Below are positions 56,232-64,000 of a stretch of DNA of 64,000 nt, in pieces. Below the pieces are notes generated by a model. It was not told the DNA's origin and did no database searches. It was given only the letters and a program-made list of their open reading frames with translations. Positions within the stretch are counted from its first letter, which is position 1. Every line of letters starts with the position of its first letter. This DNA comes from Mucilaginibacter sp. L196 (GTDB lineage Bacteria; Bacteroidota; Bacteroidia; Sphingobacteriales; Sphingobacteriaceae). The DNA lies in assembly GCF_009765905.1 (NCBI RefSeq), contig NZ_LMUO01000009.1, forward strand, positions 692,242 to 756,241, given 5' to 3'. The translations under genes and the position numbers were made by a program.

Positions 56232-57224
56232 ATGAAAAAAATATTTCTAAAGGTATTCTTATTACTCCTGGTGTGCTTCCATATTGGGCGGTCTAATGCT
56301 CAGATCACGCCGCAGCAAGCTATTACTCATTTACAAAAGGGTATCAATATTGGTAATACATTAGATGCCCCCGGCGGTGAGACCAGTTGGGGGCAGCCCA
56401 TCATTCAACCTTATTACTTTGATGATTATAAGGCTGCCGGATTCACGGCAATTCGGATTCCGATTACCTGGGAAAAGCATACTGACACCATCGCCCCATA
56501 TGCTATCGATCCTAAGTTTATCGCGCGCGTAGAACAGGTGGTTGACTGGGGTTTGAGCCGGGGCTTATATATAATAATAAATTGCCATCACGAGGGGTTC
56601 ATTAAAAAGGATTATTCGCCTAAAAATATTGCCCGTTTTGAAGCAATATGGAGCCAAATTGCCACCCGTTTTAAAAACAAGTCAGATCATTTATTATTTG
56701 AAATATTGAATGAGCCACATCCGCTTAGTTTGGCAAATCTTAATGATCTGAATAAGCGCATCTTTAAAGTTATCCGCAAAAGCAATCCAACGCGTATTAT
56801 CGTGTACGCAGGCAATGAATGGAGCAGTGATGCAGAGTTATTAAAGGCCGATATTCCTAAGGATAAATATCTGATCGCGAATTTTCATTGCTATAGCCCC
56901 TGGGCCTGGGTTTCCGGAAAAGACAAGAATATCCCCTGGGGCACACAAGCCGACAAGAACGAGATTAAGGGAATATTTGATCGGGTCTATAACTTTTTCG
57001 CTTCTAAAGGCATACCGGTTATGGTAAATGAATATGGTTGTCCGGTAGGTAAATCGCAGGAGTGGCGTGTATTATTTTATAAAACTTACGTCGAAAATAT
57101 CCGCTCGCATGGCTTTGGGTCTTTTGCGTGGGATGATGGAGGTGCTTTTAAAACTTACGATAGGACAGGCCGTAAATGGATTGGTGGTGTGCAAAAGGTA
57201 ATTACATCATCTGGTGAGCAATAG
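56232..57224 (+). CDS. GH5 family endoglucanase-like glycoside hydrolase
   Basis: A 330-residue secreted single-domain enzyme (signal peptide to about SNAQ, residue 24). GH5 markers in order are KGINIGNTLDAPGGE, IRIPITWEKH, INCHHEG, FEILNEPHPL with acid/base Glu161, NFHCYSPWAW and the nucleophile Glu267 in VMVNEYG, then SFAWDDGG. The wording fits cellulase-type subfamilies acting on beta-1,4-glucan, but xyloglucan or mannan cannot be excluded. It stands alone, with no SusCD or other CAZyme nearby. Confidence 0.92.
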   Translation: MKKIFLKVFLLLLVCFHIGRSNAQITPQQAITHLQKGINIGNTLDAPGGETSWGQPIIQPYYFDDYKAAGFTAIRIPITWEKHTDTIAPYAIDPKFIARVEQVVDWGLSRGLYIIINCHHEGFIKKDYSPKNIARFEAIWSQIATRFKNKSDHLLFEILNEPHPLSLANLNDLNKRIFKVIRKSNPTRIIVYAGNEWSSDAELLKADIPKDKYLIANFHCYSPWAWVSGKDKNIPWGTQADKNEIKGIFDRVYNFFASKGIPVMVNEYGCPVGKSQEWRVLFYKTYVENIRSHGFGSFAWDDGGAFKTYDRTGRKWIGGVQKVITSSGEQ

Positions 57225-57455
57225 CTGCGCCTTTGTTGGTATTGTGACCAACAAATAATCATCAATATCAAAAAGAAAAGCCAGGTTATTTGGGGCCGTT
57301 AAAAGCTCTGAGAAGTTTAACCTTCCAACAAAGCAAAAAAGACTTTACAGCAAAGCTAGGGAGTATGAATGTGGCTAACTTTGTTAAAGTCTGGCATCAG
57401 GATATTTCTTGATTAAACCATTCATTAGCAATATTATACGACAAATATCAACCCT

Positions 57456-58388
57456 ATGGAAAAACAGGACAAATGGACAATAGCGAACATCACTCCGCAA
57501 ATGGGAAAGCATGCCGTTGTTACCGGGGCTTCCGGTGGGCTCGGTTTTGAAATATCTCTTCAATTGGTAAAGGCAGGTGCTGAAGTTGTCCTGGCAGCCC
57601 GGGATCAGTTCAAAGGCGAAGAAGCAATTAAACGTATTTTACAGGAAGTTCCAGGGGCTAAACTTCATTTTGAAAAACTTGACCTCGCAAGTTTGTCTTC
57701 CGTGAGGGATTTTACAGACAGGTTAATTGAACATGGAAAACAAATCAGCATTCTGATCAATAATGCCGGCGTTAGTTATGCGGAAAGACAAGTTACCAGC
57801 GACGGATTCGAAGCGGACTTTGGAATAAATCACTTGGGGCACTTTGCATTAACAGGCCGTTTGCTGCCTTTACTCAAAGCCGGGGCGCGTGTAGTGGTGG
57901 TGACCAGTGGGGCTAATAGAAGAGGGAAGATTAATTTTGATGACCTTCAAAGTGAAAAGAAATTTACTTCAATAACTGCTTATGCTCAGTCTAAACTGGC
58001 CAATTTGATGTTCGCCATTGAATTGCAACGGAGGAGTGAGGAATATGGCTATGGGCTGCAGGTAATTGCTGCGCATCCGGGCTATGCCCGGACAGAACTG
58101 GTCAAAAACAGTTCCGAAAAAACAGCACTTGTTGCACGTCTGGCAATAACCGTTCTTGGTTGGTTGGGCCAGTCTGCGGCAGAAGGCGCATGGCCGGAGT
58201 TGTTCGCGGCAACCTCAACTAAAGCTTTGGCAGGGGGGTATTATGGCCCGGGCGGTTTTGGTCATTTGAGTGGCCCTGTAACAGAGGCAAAAATTCCAGA
58301 GAATGCACAGGATACACAGGTCTCACATAAGTTATGGCAGGTATCAGAAGAGTTGACCAAGGTAAAATGGCCAATACATTTTATTTAA
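57456..58388 (+). CDS. SDR-family NAD(P)-dependent oxidoreductase (retinol dehydrogenase-like)
   Basis: A 310-residue short-chain dehydrogenase. The cofactor motif TGASGGLG, the NNAG motif, and the YxxxK active site (AYAQSKLANL) are present. NHLGHFALT and the C-terminal layout resemble retinol dehydrogenase/WW-oxidoreductase-like SDRs that act on many small substrates. An AraC regulator gene follows 140 nt downstream on the same strand and may control it. Confidence 0.88.
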   Translation: MEKQDKWTIANITPQMGKHAVVTGASGGLGFEISLQLVKAGAEVVLAARDQFKGEEAIKRILQEVPGAKLHFEKLDLASLSSVRDFTDRLIEHGKQISILINNAGVSYAERQVTSDGFEADFGINHLGHFALTGRLLPLLKAGARVVVVTSGANRRGKINFDDLQSEKKFTSITAYAQSKLANLMFAIELQRRSEEYGYGLQVIAAHPGYARTELVKNSSEKTALVARLAITVLGWLGQSAAEGAWPELFAATSTKALAGGYYGPGGFGHLSGPVTEAKIPENAQDTQVSHKLWQVSEELTKVKWPIHFI

Positions 58389-58528
58389 AAGCATCTTTTG
58401 AATGATCGCGGATACGGAAATGGGTAAAGCCTTGATATATTAGCAATCAGAATAAGAAAACTATCAAAGCTTAGCTAAAAAAATCGCTGCGTAACCTTCT
58501 TTTTGAAAGATACTTCTTAGCTTTAAAT

Positions 58529-59335
58529 ATGGAACTTCCTCTTTTACTGCACTTCGATGGTTTAAAGCATAACAAAAATTGGGCGAACGAAGACTTCGTA
58601 CCCGAGCACATATTTGGCTATCAGATCTTTGGATCGACTATAATTGACGATGGAAAAAAGGTATACGAAATTAATGAAGGGGCATATTTTTTCAGTAATC
58701 GCAACAGCCTGGCCAAAGGAACAAAAAAGTTTTCCCCAACAGAAGGGTATAGTTCAATTTGCATTTGTCTGAGTCAAAAGTTTTTGAAAACGTTTAACTT
58801 GACCCGTTTACCGGCAGATGGGCAGGTTCCGGGCAAAGACATGGTCATTATTTTTCCTGAAACGCCATTGTTAACCAACTATTTTCAGTCACTCACACCT
58901 TACATTAACAGATCGGAAGAAGATTTTAAAGATTTGGTTGATGCAAAGCTAACGGAAGCGACTCTCATTCTGTTAAAACTCCATCCTGAAATGCGCACAA
59001 GGCTTTTCGATTTTGGAAATCCCGGCAAGATTGATTTGAAATCTTACATGGAATCAAACTTTAGATTTAATCTCAGTGTGGAGCGTTTTTCTTACCTTAC
59101 CGGAAGGAGTCTTTCGAGCTTTAAAAAAGATTTTGAGGAACAGTTTCATGATACTCCAGGCAAATGGTTGATTAGACGGAGGCTTAAAGAAGCTTACACG
59201 CTGATCAAAAGAAACGTAATGAGACCTTCCGAGGTTTATCTCAAAGTTGGCTTTGAGAATTTGTCCCACTTTTCACATGCCTTCAAAAAAGTTTACGGAG
59301 TATCACCTTCGGGCATCTCAAAGAAATCGGCATAG
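58529..59335 (+). CDS. AraC-family transcriptional regulator
   Basis: A 268-residue regulator. The N-terminal 150 residues form a cupin-like sensor (YEINEGAYFFSNRNSLAKG). The C-terminal part has the AraC HTH pair (LSVERFSYLTGRSLSSFKKDFEE and PSEVYLKVGFENLSHFSHAFKKVYGVSPS). This subgroup is commonly found next to SDR or other oxidoreductase genes in Bacteroidota, as here. It is unlike the AraC protein in the hydroxyproline region beyond the shared HTH. Confidence 0.85.
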   Translation: MELPLLLHFDGLKHNKNWANEDFVPEHIFGYQIFGSTIIDDGKKVYEINEGAYFFSNRNSLAKGTKKFSPTEGYSSICICLSQKFLKTFNLTRLPADGQVPGKDMVIIFPETPLLTNYFQSLTPYINRSEEDFKDLVDAKLTEATLILLKLHPEMRTRLFDFGNPGKIDLKSYMESNFRFNLSVERFSYLTGRSLSSFKKDFEEQFHDTPGKWLIRRRLKEAYTLIKRNVMRPSEVYLKVGFENLSHFSHAFKKVYGVSPSGISKKSA

Positions 59336-59685
59336 CTGTACAAATCGGCGTTCAGGTTAATAGTAATTGTTAAATCAAGCAAACATGAATGTCTATCTGC
59401 TTTACCTGATGGAAATGGAATATAGTCTTCAGATAGATAAATCTATCATCATTTTGATTTTGGGATTGTTTAACAAAAAAAGTAGTCCAAAGCTTTTTTC
59501 TAACATAACACTAATTTTAAAAGTTAAACAAATTTACATTTATACCATTTTCTAAACAAGTGCATGTCGTAAATATACTGTTTGTCAATTGATTATGGTT
59601 TTTTGTTAAGTGATTTTAGCTTTCAAATCACGTAGCGAATCACGCAGTAGAGTTATGCGTTTTTATGTGAGTCTTGGTAGGGTGG
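59336..59685. other. Gene-poor AT-rich spacer before the integrated element
   Basis: No gene is supported here. A short Ile/Leu-rich open frame at 59367-59555 has no recognisable feature and its composition follows the AT-rich sequence. Confidence 0.5.
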
Positions 59686-59736
59686 AAAAGTGTCAAAAAG
59701 CCCTCATATACAATTAGCGGGCTTTTTGACACTTTT
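59686..59736. terminator. Perfect 18-bp inverted repeat, strong terminator-like hairpin
   Basis: Arms AAAAGTGTCAAAAAGCCC (59686-59703) and GGGCTTTTTGACACTTTT (59719-59736) pair without mismatch around a 15-nt loop. It lies 12 nt before a tRNA 3'-end fragment, so it may be the terminator of the lost or displaced tRNA gene region, or mark the chromosome side of the integration point. Confidence 0.75.
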
Positions 59737-59748
59737 GTTAACGTTATC

Positions 59749-59772
59749 AGCGGAGAGGGAGGGACTTGAACC
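59749..59772 (-). other. tRNA 3'-end fragment, candidate attachment site of an integrative element
   Basis: The + strand reads AGCGGAGAGGGAGGGACTTG then AACC. On the minus strand this is a T-loop (GGTTCAAGTCCC) and acceptor 3' strand (CCCTCTCCGC) with no D- or anticodon arm; similarity stops right after the T-stem. A bare tRNA 3' end about 180 nt before an outward-facing tyrosine integrase gene is the classic look of an att repeat at the end of an integrated element. The matching full tRNA would lie beyond the window. Confidence 0.65.
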
Positions 59773-59950
59773 TATGATATTTTTCTTAGTTTCAGTTAAG
59801 TAAAAACTACTTTAAATGCATAAAAAAGGTACTTTCACAAAACTGAACTAAACTGAACTTAACCTATATTGCATAATAATTGCTACCTTATTTGCTACCT
59901 ATTTTTGTATTCCTTATATTCGTTTAAGTTTTTACAGAATAAGCGACATT

Positions 59951-61303
59951 ATGAGTACCCTACGATTTAACTTGCGGGCAGATAAGCCCGACAAGTCCAC
60001 TAAATGCCCCCTTGAGTTAATTTATCAGGTATCCGGGCAGAGAAAATACTATCAACTTAAGGACAGTAAATTAAATCTTATAAATTGGGATGCTGAACAG
60101 CAAATAGCTGTTTATATTAGTCCTTTAAACGCAAAGAAGATATTGCCGGGGGAATTACACAAAAAATTAAACGAGGTTACCCTTTTGGACAGCGAGGTTG
60201 AAACTATTAACAATAATATCTCAAAAGTTAAGGCAACAATTAAGGACATCGAAAAGAGGTTTGAATTGGATAAATTACCTTATTCAGCTTCTATGGTAGT
60301 TGATGCGCTTAAAATGGGATCAACTGAAAAGACTAAAAAAGAGGAGCATAAAGACCTACTTTTTGATTTTATGGATAAGTATATAACAGATCATGCTTCA
60401 AGCCGTGAGGTGGGCTCTTTAGGTGTTTACCGGGCTGTGAAAAATCATTTACAGGCATATCAAACCGAAACAAGGTATAAAGTGAGATTTGAAACAATTG
60501 ATTATGCTTTTTTTCAGCGTTTCCAAAATTTTTTAATTGGCCGGGTTAAAACAGATGCAAAAGGCGAAGTAAGCCCCCTATTAAATAATACTACCATTGC
60601 AAAGGCTTTAAGTACTTTAAAAACTTTCTTAGGTTATGCCCGCAGAAATGGAATTAAAGTAAATGACAGTTATAAGGATTTTACCATCAAACGTGAAAAA
60701 TTAGAAGTTATAGCACTTAATGAAACAGAGTTTACCGCTTTATTAGATATGGATTTATCTGCCAACAAGAGGCTGGCACAGGTGAGGGATATATTTTGTT
60801 TTTCATGTGCATCTGGGCTAAGAATTAGTGATATGCAACAATTAAAAAGAGAGCATATAAAACGGGATGATATACACCTTGTCGTAAAGAAAACCAAAAC
60901 AGAACTAACCATTCCGCTAAACAGTATTACTTCAGCAATACTTGATAAATACAAGGAACATCATAAGCCGTTACCATTAATTAGCAGTCAAAAGCTTAAT
61001 ACTTATATCAAGGAGCTTTGTCAAAAGGCTAATATTAATGAGCAAATCGAGATTGTGCGTTTCCGTGGGACAAAACGGGAAACTACAACCTATCCTAAAT
61101 ATGAACTAATTCATTTACATACTGGCCGGAAAACATTTTGTACCCTTTCACTTGAAAAAGGTATGAGCGCAGAACAGGTTATGAGTATAAGCGGCCATAC
61201 TGATTATAAAAGTTTTAAGCGTTATGTTGATGTTACCGAAAAGCTTAAAAAAGTGGTTATGATTAAGGCATGGGGAGAGATACCAATATTGAAAGTTGTT
61301 TAA
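59951..61303 (+). CDS. Tyrosine recombinase/integrase of a mobile element
   Basis: A 450-residue site-specific integrase of the Bacteroidota type: an N-terminal arm-binding region with coiled-coil character (about 1-110), a SAM-like core-binding domain (about 125-240) and a catalytic domain. Catalytic residues are complete: Arg291 (GLRISD), His390-x-x-Arg393 (HTGR), His416 (GHTDYKSF) and the nucleophile Tyr425 (RYVDV). It begins 180 nt inside the tRNA-like att fragment and reads away from it, as expected for the integrase of the element. Confidence 0.93.
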   Translation: MSTLRFNLRADKPDKSTKCPLELIYQVSGQRKYYQLKDSKLNLINWDAEQQIAVYISPLNAKKILPGELHKKLNEVTLLDSEVETINNNISKVKATIKDIEKRFELDKLPYSASMVVDALKMGSTEKTKKEEHKDLLFDFMDKYITDHASSREVGSLGVYRAVKNHLQAYQTETRYKVRFETIDYAFFQRFQNFLIGRVKTDAKGEVSPLLNNTTIAKALSTLKTFLGYARRNGIKVNDSYKDFTIKREKLEVIALNETEFTALLDMDLSANKRLAQVRDIFCFSCASGLRISDMQQLKREHIKRDDIHLVVKKTKTELTIPLNSITSAILDKYKEHHKPLPLISSQKLNTYIKELCQKANINEQIEIVRFRGTKRETTTYPKYELIHLHTGRKTFCTLSLEKGMSAEQVMSISGHTDYKSFKRYVDVTEKLKKVVMIKAWGEIPILKVV

Positions 61304-61322
61304 TTAAATTCTATATATAGGA

Positions 61323-62048
61323 ATGGAATTTAAGTCATTTACACAATCAGTATTTGATAGCGAAAAAGTACTTGCGTGGCAGCCTGCTTATCATCTGCCA
61401 AATATTTTAGACAAAGTAAAAGCTAATCCAAATTTAAATAATGATGAAATTCAACTGATCACAAATCAGTTATTTGAAGATTATTATAATAATAGATTAC
61501 TTCCTTTTTTTAATTCAAACGCTTTTAAAGCCGAAAAACTGAAAATTTTAAATATGTTAATTGAAGCCACAAATGAATCAATAGATATATATATAAGTGG
61601 TTTAATCAAACGATATTTTCCTGAATTTCAAATTTCTAAAAGCGAGTTAATAGAACAGTTTCAGAATTATGGAAATTTGGCTTTTATTATTAAAACTGTT
61701 AGCAGAGGTTTCCTGCTCGCTTTGCAACATTTAAAAGTGGAACTTTGTGATGAGTCAACGAAAAAATCGGAAAAAAACAGTGATAGCTTAGATCATAGAC
61801 ATATTGCTGTCATTTATAAATACAAAGCTGAAGCAAGATATATCCCTAACGAATTTAGACCCTCTAAGATTAAAAAAGAATTTGGAAAAGGACTTGAAAA
61901 GGCGATTTATACCATTTGGAATATTAAGGGAAATACTTACAAAGCGCCTACTGCAAAAGAATTAGAAACTATAATACCTCATTTAAAAGATTATCCAAAC
62001 GCTCAAAAAGCTGCAATAAATGATCTAGATATATTAAGTAAATTATGA
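61323..62048 (+). CDS. Hypothetical protein, integrase-associated
   Basis: A 241-residue, mostly helical protein of unknown function, 19 nt after the integrase and probably co-transcribed. It has no signal peptide or membrane segment. A short conserved-looking patch is DHRHIAVIYKYKAEARYIP followed by a Lys-rich stretch. RteC-type element regulators were considered because of position and size, but no motif supports it. Confidence 0.6.
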   Translation: MEFKSFTQSVFDSEKVLAWQPAYHLPNILDKVKANPNLNNDEIQLITNQLFEDYYNNRLLPFFNSNAFKAEKLKILNMLIEATNESIDIYISGLIKRYFPEFQISKSELIEQFQNYGNLAFIIKTVSRGFLLALQHLKVELCDESTKKSEKNSDSLDHRHIAVIYKYKAEARYIPNEFRPSKIKKEFGKGLEKAIYTIWNIKGNTYKAPTAKELETIIPHLKDYPNAQKAAINDLDILSKL

Positions 62049-62204
62049 ACCATTTAGGAAAATATTACTAACGGAGTTAAAATAGGTTTCCAGGATTAGA
62101 GTATAAAAAAAAATGAAGCAAAAAAAAGCAAATAAAGTAAACCCAATTTCGGTAATTTATTAGGTGCTGTTGCAAGGGCAGGTAAGCCTGAAAAAGAATG
62201 AGCG

Positions 62205-62651
62205 TTACTTTACAGGTGGCTTCTTTTCTATTGGCTTATGCTTTCTAAAGTTTAGAACAGAATTGACTATTGCAATAACAACAACTCCGCCAAATACAGT
62301 ACCCTCTACTTTTAAATCTTTGGATATTAAATAAGCAGAAAAAGCCATGCCACCAAGTATTATTATAACTACTACTATTAAAGTTATAATATCAAGGGCA
62401 AATGATTTAGTTGTTGAACCCTCGATTAAAGCCATTTTTCTATTGTTGAATGAAATTCTCGCATCCTGCTCTTTAGCAGTCCGCTCCTTTATCCATTCTA
62501 TAATATTAGGATCTAATTCTTTTAATTTTGCTAATTCATTAGCATCTGGCAGTAAGCTATCATCATAACTCTCACTTTGTTCGTAGGCTACGCCTCGGCC
62601 TTGATGTGTTTGTAAATGATTTACTTTTTGATTTCGAGTTTGTTTAGCCAT
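62205..62651 (-). CDS. DUF2335-like small membrane protein
   Basis: A 148-residue protein with a soluble N-terminus and two C-terminal membrane segments (about 88-110 and 116-134). LKELDPNIIEWIKERTAKEQDARISFN before the first segment matches the DUF2335 pattern (a helix with an EQ-x-R motif, then two transmembrane helices). The role of DUF2335 proteins is unknown; they are frequent in prophages and mobile elements. It overlaps the upstream minus-strand gene by 8 nt, so the two form a small operon divergent from the secreted protein gene. Confidence 0.65.
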   Translation of the reverse strand: MAKQTRNQKVNHLQTHQGRGVAYEQSESYDDSLLPDANELAKLKELDPNIIEWIKERTAKEQDARISFNNRKMALIEGSTTKSFALDIITLIVVVIIILGGMAFSAYLISKDLKVEGTVFGGVVVIAIVNSVLNFRKHKPIEKKPPVK

Positions 62652-62895
62652 TGCAGAATTCGGAATGATATGAAGATACTGCCTTGTTAATATCCCTTCT
62701 TAGATTGGCTCCATCCTGCTTCATATTCCTTTTATCTTCGCTAAGCTTTTTCATTTCTAAATCACGGGTAACTTCTAAATAAAAATCATTAACATCATTT
62801 GATGTATAATATTTATGAAGCAGTAAAATCCCGTTTGATTTTATAAAGAATTCTTTGATAGCTTCTAACATCTGAGTGATTTTTTTCTTTAACAT
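62644..62895 (-). CDS. Small hypothetical protein, coupled to the DUF2335-like gene
   Basis: An 83-residue charged, helical protein with no recognised domain, beginning MLKKKITQMLEAIKEFFIK and ending in a coiled-coil-like Lys/Glu/Asp stretch. The ATG lies in a plausible upstream context and its end overlaps the next start by 8 nt, which supports it being a real gene. Confidence 0.5.
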   Translation of the reverse strand: MLKKKITQMLEAIKEFFIKSNGILLLHKYYTSNDVNDFYLEVTRDLEMKKLSEDKRNMKQDGANLRRDINKAVSSYHSEFCNG

Positions 62896-63077
62896 AAAGA
62901 ACCGTTTTTATCGTAAAAACTGTTCTAAGGATACAAGGTTGTAGTATTTAACGATTAAATCTACTAATTAGTTTGTGATAAAACCAAATAGTTTTAAAAG
63001 TTTGCAAAGATAAGACATTTGAACTTATAAAAAAAGCGACAAAAAGTTATCTATATTAGTTACCTAAATTAATCACA

Positions 63078-63626
63078 ATGAAAACAATATTATTATGTGT
63101 TTTATTATCATTTCAAGCCGTTCTTGCTATTTCTCAAGATTTAGCAAAACAGCAAATTAAAATTGATACTATACAAGGTCACGGCTACGAAATATTATTT
63201 GTATCAAACCCCATATCAAGGAAGATTTACGTTAAAACTTCTGCCGGTGTCAAGCAAGATATAAAGCAATTATACAGACCCATTGAATATAAATGGGAAA
63301 GTGTATTATCATTACTTGACAGTATAAAATCAGGGTGGGCATTACCAACAACAACACAATTAGAAACGATATATAAATCTTCTCAATCTGATATGGATAA
63401 ATCAGGCATTAGATTAGGTAGTTTAGACTACGTAGGAGTTTCCGGTTCATATTGGTGTTATAATGGGGTAATGTCGAACGAACCAGTTACAAAGTTAGTT
63501 TACATCGGTGGTGTTATAGGAGAATCGTTTCATAAAGGAGAAGGTTTTGATGCAGATCCCAATAAATACGGCAATTTTACAGTGGCTAAGGAAAACTACA
63601 AGGTTATTCTAATTAGGAAATATTAA
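63078..63626 (+). CDS. Secreted hypothetical protein
   Basis: A 182-residue protein with a signal peptide (cleavage near AISQ, residue 20). The block SGWALPTTTQLETIYKSS followed by GSYWCYNG recalls the DUF1566/Lcl C-terminal or C-type-lectin-like fold, where W-x-LP-T near a helix and YW are conserved. No function can be assigned. It is the cargo of the integrative element and is divergent from the DUF2335-like operon. Confidence 0.6.
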   Translation: MKTILLCVLLSFQAVLAISQDLAKQQIKIDTIQGHGYEILFVSNPISRKIYVKTSAGVKQDIKQLYRPIEYKWESVLSLLDSIKSGWALPTTTQLETIYKSSQSDMDKSGIRLGSLDYVGVSGSYWCYNGVMSNEPVTKLVYIGGVIGESFHKGEGFDADPNKYGNFTVAKENYKVILIRKY

Positions 63627-63785
63627 AGATTAGTTGGTGTAAATTTCATATCCTTGCCATTTATTCTACATTCTAGAAAGCCTTAATCGCAGATACGTCT
63701 AAAATCGTACCCCCTGTACGTACCCCGTATTTCTCCATATTAATAACTTTTGTATATTCTTTTGTGCTTACTTAAAAATAAGCAC

Positions 63786-63962
63786 ATGAATAATGTATTT
63801 CTAACATCACTAACAACCCCTGAAGTAAGGCAACTTTTTAGGGAGGAATTAGAAACCTACTTCAAAGATCATATTTCTAATTTTACAACAAGTCCTGTAA
63901 ACGAACAGCCTATAAATGGATATTCCGCTGAAATTGACCAGAGATTCATAGGTAAAGGGTAA
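63786..63962 (+). pseudogene. Excisionase-type HTH protein, truncated by an insertion
   Basis: The frame from the ATG at 63786 reads MNNVFLTSLTTPEVRQLFRE, the standard N-terminus of Bacteroidota mobile-element helix-turn-helix (excisionase/Xis-like) proteins, but the HTH domain that should follow is absent. After about residue 42 the sequence runs into repeats that look like an IS end, which supply the last residues and the stop. An upstream TTG-started extension to 63750 is not supported. Confidence 0.6.
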
Positions 63963-64000
63963 AGTGATTCCGCTGGAAATTGACCAGGCATTCCGGGGCA
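63915..64000 (+). mobile_element. Probable end of an IS21-family-like insertion sequence
   Basis: Near-identical direct repeats occur at 63922-63941 (ATTCCGCTGAAATTGACCAG) and 63967-63987 (one extra G after GCTG), 45 nt apart, and a third, partial ATTCCGGGGCA starts at 63990. Multiple internal repeats of this TTCCG...TTGACC kind are typical of IS21-family ends in Bacteroidota. No transposase is in the window; the element would continue to the right. The exact left boundary is uncertain by about ten bases. Confidence 0.5.

Noticed and set aside
59367..59555. Short Ile/Leu-rich open frame between the AraC gene and the integrated element
   Set aside because: No start context, domain or coding signature; the composition follows AT-rich DNA.
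59749..59772. A complete tRNA gene
   Set aside because: Only the T-arm and acceptor 3' strand are present; no D- or anticodon arm can be found next to it.
61323..62048. RteC-type regulator of conjugative transposons
   Set aside because: Position fits but no RteC sequence pattern could be recognised.
1..64000. CRISPR arrays, rRNA genes, intact tRNA genes or a replication origin
   Set aside because: No regularly spaced repeats, rRNA-like conserved blocks, complete cloverleafs or dnaA-box clusters were noticed on reading; this was by eye, without a covariance search.

Overview
The window looks like a chromosome segment of a soil- or plant-associated Bacteroidota, most like Sphingobacteriaceae (Mucilaginibacter/Pedobacter type). 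The reasons are two SusC/SusD pairs, lipoproteins with short Cys lipoboxes, the TAnnTTTG type of promoter, a Bacteroidota-type tyrosine integrase, and no strong Shine-Dalgarno sequences. Genus assignment is inference; no rRNA or intact tRNA gene was seen.

Region 1 (1-15605) is a sialic acid utilisation operon on the + strand: SusC (5' end cut by the window), SusD, N-acetylneuraminate lyase, a cyclically permuted mutarotase (NanM type), an MFS transporter, a double-domain sialate O-acetylesterase, an N-acylglucosamine 2-epimerase, a GH33 sialidase, and a large DUF6067-like putative glycosidase. Several genes overlap by 4 nt. The logic is release and de-O-acetylation of sialic acid outside the cytoplasm, import, lyase cleavage to ManNAc and pyruvate, then epimerisation to GlcNAc.

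Region 2 (15692-44955) holds an arabinose-type MFS exporter/transporter, a GH127 beta-L-arabinofuranosidase with intact Glu/Cys3 zinc-site residues, and, divergent from it, a SusC/SusD pair running into a complete trans-4-hydroxy-L-proline pathway (deaminase, 2-oxoglutarate-semialdehyde dehydrogenase, two-Cys epimerase, FAD D-amino-acid oxidase/dehydrogenase). An AraC regulator, a DUF885 peptidase, an APC permease, an Xaa-Pro aminopeptidase, a DPP-IV-like S9 peptidase, a 1190-residue GH43 protein and a DUF5695-like protein follow. Hydroxyproline plus beta-L-arabinofuranose is the signature of plant extensins, so I propose that this block is a hydroxyproline-rich glycoprotein utilisation locus. 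Collagen peptides are the main alternative for the amino-acid part.

Region 3 (44956-59335) is mixed. It has a DUF4157 polymorphic-toxin-like gene broken by two homopolymer frameshifts next to a degenerate tRNA-end-like sequence. A NarL-type response regulator follows, with a perfect 25-bp palindrome touching its start codon, then a probable metal (iron) uptake operon: DUF4856 lipoprotein, imelysin-like lipoprotein, HTTM/gamma-carboxylase-like membrane protein, TonB-dependent receptor. After these come an aldehyde dehydrogenase, a DJ-1/PfpI C-terminal remnant, a GH5 glycanase, an SDR oxidoreductase and an AraC regulator.

Region 4 (about 59749 to the window end) is the edge of an integrative element: a tRNA 3'-end fragment (att candidate), a tyrosine integrase with all catalytic residues, unknown cargo, a DUF2335-like membrane protein, and an excisionase-type HTH gene cut short by what looks like the end of an IS21-family element that continues past the window.
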